From assembly GCA_051880475.1 (NCBI GenBank), contig JBJEOA010000022.1, forward strand, positions 1 through 58,983: DNA of 58,983 nt, given 5' to 3'. The notes beneath the pieces are model-generated. The model saw only the letters and a list, made by a program, of their open reading frames with translations, did no database searches and was not told where the DNA came from. The DNA is from JAUUSJ01 sp051880475. GTDB taxonomy: Bacteria > Bacillota > Clostridia > Lachnospirales > Lachnospiraceae. Shown here one piece after another: positions 58,443 to 58,983 of the stretch (its first letter is position 1; the number at the start of each line of letters is the position of its first letter). The translations under genes and the position numbers were made by a program.

Positions 58443-58632
58443 GCTGATAGAGGCAGCAGGGATATACTCCGCAAACGATAGAGAGTGGAGCGACTTTTCG
58501 ACATACTTAGCTTTGTTGCGGAGCGACTGTTTGAGCGTAGCGAGTTTCGCGAGAGCAACATAAATCAGCGTATGTCGAAAAATCGTGGGAACGAACGTGT
58601 TTGCGGAGTATATCCCTGCTGCCTCTATCAGC
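58443..58632. repeat. Foldback (MITE-like) element, copy 2
   Basis: A perfect 34-bp terminal inverted repeat, 58443-58476 with 58599-58632, encloses about 120 bases. It is an inverted paralogue of 57680-57870. Perfect ends suggest a younger copy. No coding region and no clear target duplication. Confidence 0.85.
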
Positions 58633-58765
58633 GTTTCCTCTCACCCCTCAATTTCGAAACTCACACTCACAGAGTACCCCACATTCTATTATTTTACAAG
58701 CGAAAACAGATTCGCTGTTTTATAGAGTATAAAAATTGATTTCTGCGAGAAAAAAGCCAGATATC

Positions 58766-58794
58766 TTGCAAAAAAAATCATTATAGTGTAGAAT
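58766..58794 (+). promoter_or_regulatory. Promoter of the rel gene
   Basis: TTGCAA (58766-58771), 17 bases, TAGAAT (58789-58794). Confidence 0.65.
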
Positions 58795-58837
58795 ATGTTT
58801 TAAAATAAAATAATGATGTAAGGAGAAGTGATGATAT

Positions 58838-58983
58838 ATGGTAGATAAAAAAACTCCCCATCAGGCGATGGGAAAGAAAGAGATTAGCAAACCGGACGAT
58901 TTTACAAAACCAGAAGAGCTTTATAGTAGGCTCATACAGACGATTAAGCAGTATCATCCTTCTACGGATCTTAGTTTGATTGA
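58838..58983 (+). CDS. N-terminus of a RelA/SpoT-type (p)ppGpp synthetase/hydrolase (partial)
   Basis: GTAAGGAG precedes ATG 58838, and 48 codons are seen before the window ends. After a variable start, the segment PEELYSRLIQTIKQYHPSTDLSLI matches the opening helix of long Rel proteins, just before the HD hydrolase domain (usual form LY-LI--I-KYHPS-D---I). No catalytic residues are inside the window, so the call rests on this segment alone. Confidence 0.65.
   Translation, partial: MVDKKTPHQAMGKKEISKPDDFTKPEELYSRLIQTIKQYHPSTDLSLI

Noticed and set aside
58485..58739. Open frame of 84 codons across the second foldback element
   Set aside because: The same repeat read in the other direction; there is no start signal and coding pattern is absent.

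Overview
The window looks like a chromosome segment of an AT-rich Clostridia member, most likely a Lachnospiraceae. The evidence is strong AAGGAGG ribosome sites, the DUF5685-DnaJ gene pair, an EFR1-type flavodoxin/ferredoxin protein, a CspABC-like S8 peptidase, and fused maltose PTS, malQ and pyrBI genes typical of that family. No rRNA, tRNA or CRISPR array is visible.

Layout. (1) 1-5.9 kb: a patchwork of small elements. It has an expanded ACAG microsatellite, a decayed type I toxin-antitoxin locus, a secreted YARHG protein, an Rpn-type PD-(D/E)XK nuclease with a decayed fragment behind it, a membrane protein with an LprI-like C-terminus, and an orphan LytTR regulator. (2) 6.1-14.8 kb: an operon with a 1015-residue unknown protein, a large kinase-fusion protein, a small unknown and a vWA-zinc ribbon-TIR protein, ending in a chimeric gene remnant. 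(3) 14.8-21.5 kb: an operon with a polytopic zinc-ribbon membrane protein, then three bitopic proteins that share an N-terminal cassette, and a broken fourth. (4) 21.6-39 kb: a long operon with an Lgt-like protein, a coiled-coil membrane protein, an FtsK/EssC-like ATPase, three WXG100-sized helical proteins, an HNH/Endo VII-type nuclease, an active-looking kinase with zinc ribbon, a TerY-type vWA protein, a PP2C phosphatase, a pseudokinase, two more cassette proteins, a TPR/Sel1-like protein and a transglutaminase-like protein. (5) 39-41.5 kb: an AAA-like/PD-(D/E)XK protein and a secreted SH3b protein. (6) 41.6 kb to the end: ordinary chromosomal genes (S8 peptidase, redox genes, maltose operon, DUF5685/DnaJ, cysK, DUF2156, pyrBI, start of a RelA/SpoT homologue) plus two large foldback elements.

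The central observation is that regions 2-4 look like one accessory system. The FtsK/EssC-like ATPase with WXG-sized proteins and a polymorphic-toxin-type nuclease suggests a reduced type VII-like export module. The kinase/vWA/PP2C set is the TerY-P triad, here duplicated into a pseudokinase and a vWA-TIR fusion. A family of single-pass proteins keeps one cytoplasmic cassette and swaps its outer domain (YARHG, DUF6273, NPCBM-like, LprI-like), as expected for a variable surface sensor or receptor set wired to the phospho-signalling core. Three units (3.0, 14.8 and 21.6 kb) start from near-identical promoters. Each has two AATTATTAC repeats exactly 21 bp apart, 16 bp before TTGAAA, followed by an early terminator-like hairpin. 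This is the geometry of LytTR-family control, and an orphan LytTR gene lies at 5.5 kb. Function assignments for the system are inference; domain recognition was by eye.
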